Notes under the pieces: generated by a model | What the model saw: only the letters and a program-made list of their open reading frames with translations | Databases searched by the model: none | Told to the model about the DNA's origin: nothing | NCBI GenBank assembly: GCA_035376985.1 | Contig: DAOSSA010000031.1 | Span: 1 to 15,332, forward strand | DNA from: Brevifilum sp029548365 | Lineage (GTDB): Bacteria; Chloroflexota; Anaerolineae; Anaerolineales; Anaerolineaceae | Direction of reading: 5' to 3' | Length of the DNA: 15,332 nucleotides | Part shown: positions 13,579 through 15,332 of the stretch, piece after piece | Numbering within the stretch: the first letter of the stretch is position 1 | How the letters are laid out: every line of letters begins with the position of its first letter | Program-made: the position numbers and the translations under genes

Positions 13579-14403
13579 ATGGCCACACCGATGTGGTTTG
13601 TAAATTTATTAAAGAAGAGTTTTGGTCTGCGATATTTAGGTGCAGAGATGACCAAATGGCCCCTGATCGGCCGGGTGATGGAGCGCGCTCTTTTTAACGG
13701 GCATCACAACGGGGACGCCTTATTCTACCTGCCCAAGGACCGGGTGATCATCAATGAAGCGATTGAAGATCAGAAAAATATCGTTGCCCCTTCTGAAGTG
13801 GTAGAACACTTTATTAATGAATCGAAATATATCTTCTTGATGAACGCCTGCATCTGCCGTGAGGCAGCCAATTGTCAGGATTATGATCATAACCTGGGGT
13901 GCATCTTCCTGGGTGAGGCGGTCCTGGAAATTAACCCGAAACTGGGTCGCCTGGTGGATAAAGAAACCGCACTGGCTCATCTTGAGCATACCCGAGAGGT
14001 CGGACTGGTGCACCTGATCGGCCGGGACAAGATCGACGCGGTCTGGATGGGCGTTAAGCCCTACACCAAGTTGATGACCATTTGTAATTGCTGCCCGTGT
14101 TGTTGCTTGTTTCGTTTTCTGCCGCACCTGTCGCCCAAGCTACAACAAAAAATCGAACGTATGCCGGGCGTTGTCGTTGAGGTCACCGATGACTGCGTCG
14201 GGTGCGGGGTGTGCGCAGATGGCGTGTGCTTTGTAAATGCAATCACCCTCGAAAACGGGCGCGCCCGGATCAGTGATGATTGCCGGGGGTGCAGCAATTG
14301 TGTGGAAGCTTGTCCGCAGGGTGCAATTCGGGTGGTGATTGAGAGCAGTGATTATATTGAAAACGCCATCAGGCGCCTGTCAGAAGCAGTTGACGTAGGG
14401 TGA
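13579..14403 (+). CDS. cysteine-rich dicluster 4Fe-4S protein
   Basis: A 274-residue cytoplasmic protein with 18 cysteines in the listed motifs. C-terminal ferredoxin part: C206, C209, C212, C217 (CX2CX2CX4C, one residue more than usual) and C235, C238, C241, C245-P (CX2CX2CX3CP), giving two [4Fe-4S] clusters. The N-terminal two thirds is not a ferredoxin: CICREAANC with C108 (C91, C93, C99, C108) and CNCCPCCC (C169-C176) could bind further metal centres. I recall related anaerobe proteins annotated only as 4Fe-4S binding proteins. Expected role: electron transfer or a redox enzyme subunit. The ATG at 13579 is preferred to a GTG at 13552 because GAGGAG (13568-13573) lies five bases before it. 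It has no oxidoreductase neighbour. Confidence 0.85.
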   Translation: MATPMWFVNLLKKSFGLRYLGAEMTKWPLIGRVMERALFNGHHNGDALFYLPKDRVIINEAIEDQKNIVAPSEVVEHFINESKYIFLMNACICREAANCQDYDHNLGCIFLGEAVLEINPKLGRLVDKETALAHLEHTREVGLVHLIGRDKIDAVWMGVKPYTKLMTICNCCPCCCLFRFLPHLSPKLQQKIERMPGVVVEVTDDCVGCGVCADGVCFVNAITLENGRARISDDCRGCSNCVEACPQGAIRVVIESSDYIENAIRRLSEAVDVG

Positions 14404-14415
14404 ACCGGGCCCAGT

Positions 14416-14437
14416 ACGCCCCCTTCTTTTTGGGCGT
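14416..14437. terminator. weak hairpin after the Fe-S gene
   Basis: ACGCCC and GGGCGT pair around a 10-base loop ending in T5, 12 bases after the stop. There is no T-run after the stem, so this is only a candidate. The rest of 14438-14621 shows no gene or clear signal. Confidence 0.3.
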
Positions 14438-14621
14438 TGTGGGGCGGGAAGCTGACCATCAGGTGGATGCAGTTGTTATCCGGCAGGTGATCCATCACAA
14501 CGCTGGATTGACACAGCACGCGGTCGGTGTGGAAGGCCGTTTGTCTGTTTCTCACATAATCATCAAGTATCGTCCGAGTCACACCTCCACAAGGTAAGCA
14601 GTACGACAAACTTGGGCGCGG

Positions 14622-14627
14622 TATAAT
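14622..14627 (+). promoter_or_regulatory. possible -10 box of the isochorismatase-family gene
   Basis: Exact TATAAT 30 bases before the ATG at 14658, with GGAGG at 14649-14653 between them. No -35 match is seen. Confidence 0.45.
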
Positions 14628-14657
14628 TCGATAGTCCGGAATTAAAATGGAGGTCAT

Positions 14658-15197
14658 ATGTTGAACACTGAAGAATCTGTGCTGGTCCTGGTTGATTTCC
14701 AAGTGCGGCTGGCAGAGATCGTCCATCGGCGAGAGCTGGTCGTACCCAATGTCCTGCGTTTGATCAAAGGCTGCCAGGCGCTGGGAGTGCCAATTTTGCC
14801 CACATTACAGGTGCCTGAAAAACTGGGTCCCATGCCGCCAGAACTGGTCGAGGTGTTGGGCGATGTGAAGGTGATCTCCAAAGCGGTATTCAGCGCCCTG
14901 CGAGAACCTGCTTTCCTGCTGGCTTTACGTCAAAGCGGGCGCAACCAGGTGCTGTTAACGGGTATTGAAGCGCATGTGTGCGTATTGCAGACCGGGTTAG
15001 ACCTGCTGGATGCGGGTTACCAGGTGCACGCCATCAGCGACGGTGTATTTTCGCGCACAGCGGAGAATCAGCAAGTGGCGTTGGCGCGCCTGCATGATGC
15101 CGGTGCGACGGTGAGCAGTGTGGAAAACGCGCTGTTTGAGCTGATCCGCACTTCGACCCATCCGCAATTCAGGACAATTTCCACGCTGATTAAATAA
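14658..15197 (+). CDS. isochorismatase family cysteine hydrolase
   Basis: A 179-residue cytoplasmic protein of normal length for the small isochorismatase-like hydrolases. The catalytic triad is visible: D13 in LVLVDFQ, K75 in ISKAVFSA and C108 in GIEAHVCVLQT, where I103-E104 is the usual non-proline cis peptide region. The segment LPTLQVPEKLGP is like the YcaC-type subgroup of unknown substrate; family reactions include nicotinamidase, N-carbamoyl hydrolase and isochorismate lyase-type chemistry. A GGAGG four bases before the ATG fixes the start. It stands alone, 23 bases before the insertion-sequence tip, and looks complete. Confidence 0.9.
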   Translation: MLNTEESVLVLVDFQVRLAEIVHRRELVVPNVLRLIKGCQALGVPILPTLQVPEKLGPMPPELVEVLGDVKVISKAVFSALREPAFLLALRQSGRNQVLLTGIEAHVCVLQTGLDLLDAGYQVHAISDGVFSRTAENQQVALARLHDAGATVSSVENALFELIRTSTHPQFRTISTLIK

Positions 15198-15268
15198 TTT
15201 GAAGTGGACTGCTGATTTTGCTGAGCAAGTTCAGAACCATATGAGACACAGGTGTAGATAAAAAAACA

Positions 15269-15319
15269 CATCGGGGAGATCCTTAAGGGTGGAAAACCAA
15301 CAAAGGAGGTGCCCCGATG
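15269..15319 (+). promoter_or_regulatory. inverted repeat enclosing the transposase ribosome site
   Basis: CATCGGGG (15269-15276) is complementary to CCCCGATG (15312-15319), which contains the ATG start; the 35-base loop holds AAAGGAGG. In a transcript entering from flanking DNA the stem would cover the start codon. Such structures are known to limit transposase synthesis from outside transcription in several insertion sequences. Confidence 0.45.
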
Positions 15320-15332
15320 CGGCAGATCTATC
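15317..15332 (+). CDS. start of the probable transposase gene (partial)
   Basis: Only five codons (MRQIY) are present before the window ends. The ATG has AAAGGAGG six bases upstream (15303-15310), a very good ribosome site. Identification as transposase rests on its place inside an element whose end is repeated at the other edge of the window; five residues cannot assign a family. Confidence 0.5.

Larger units (their letters stand above)
15221..15332 (+). mobile_element. insertion-sequence end, running off the right edge
   Basis: Inverted counterpart of bases 1-56. The shared part is 15221-15274; beyond it this copy shows 42 further bases of leader and then the start of an open frame at 15317. 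The outer tip CTGAGCAAGTTCAG is an imperfect palindrome. The second end, target duplication and family are outside the window. Confidence 0.7.

Noticed and set aside
1..15332. tRNA, rRNA or attachment sites next to the prophage remnant
   Set aside because: No tRNA-like cloverleaf, rRNA stretch or convincing att direct repeat was recognised by eye apart from the 55-bp elements, which bracket the array rather than the phage genes.

Overview
The window reads as a metagenome-assembled contig from a free-living anaerobic bacterium, most likely a member of the Chloroflexota (Anaerolineae-like). That placement is an inference. It rests on the mixed household gene content (PM20D1-type M20 peptidase, GH1 glycosidase, DegV, YcxB-like, YdcF/DUF218, a multi-cluster Fe-S protein), on strong GGAGG ribosome sites and on exact TATAAT -10 boxes; no ribosomal or other marker gene is present. 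The sequence is a scaffold: it holds one 100-N gap (5418-5517), and both ends run into the same outward-facing insertion-sequence end, which probably explains why the assembly stops there.

Left part (1-3926): insertion-sequence end; a dual-specificity-type protein phosphatase; a convergent DUF4261-like protein whose stop overlaps that of the phosphatase; a small YcxB-like membrane protein behind a good sigma-70-type promoter; and a membrane-anchored M20 peptidase of the PM20D1/CPS1 type with an unusual 63-residue acidic tail. From 3927 to 4385 there is no gene, only hairpins, a degenerate 57-58 bp tandem repeat and a 55 bp REP-like element.

Middle (4386-8771): a CRISPR array of 14 visible repeats (37 nt), running into the N gap. 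The repeat carries the ATTGAAAC tag on the minus strand and the left-most repeat is decayed, so the array is transcribed right to left. No cas gene is visible. All twelve distinct complete spacers can be read as protein-coding sense on the plus strand, and two contain textbook Shine-Dalgarno plus ATG start sites, so the crRNAs would be antisense to target mRNA. Right of the gap a second copy of the 55 bp element appears, then a candidate promoter with an overlapping LexA-type box (GAAC-N4-GTTC), a 16 bp palindrome, and a prophage remnant: a small helical protein, a coiled-coil/membrane peptide, a large terminase with all catalytic motifs, and a start-less structural-protein gene joined out of frame to the terminase 3' end. 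Portal, capsid and tail-assembly genes are missing, which suggests an internal deletion.

Right part (8772-15332): ordinary chromosomal genes again. These are a GH1 beta-glycosidase, DegV, a convergent YdcF/ElyC-like membrane protein, a lipoprotein with a polysaccharide-deacetylase-like domain, a cysteine-rich dicluster Fe-S protein, an isochorismatase-family hydrolase, and then the second insertion-sequence end with the first codons of its probable transposase. Most of these look like single-gene transcription units.

The most interesting part is the array: strand-coherent, mRNA-antisense spacers, a duplicated spacer, a spacer that is a near-perfect hairpin, and bracketing by direct repeats next to an SOS-type-controlled prophage remnant.
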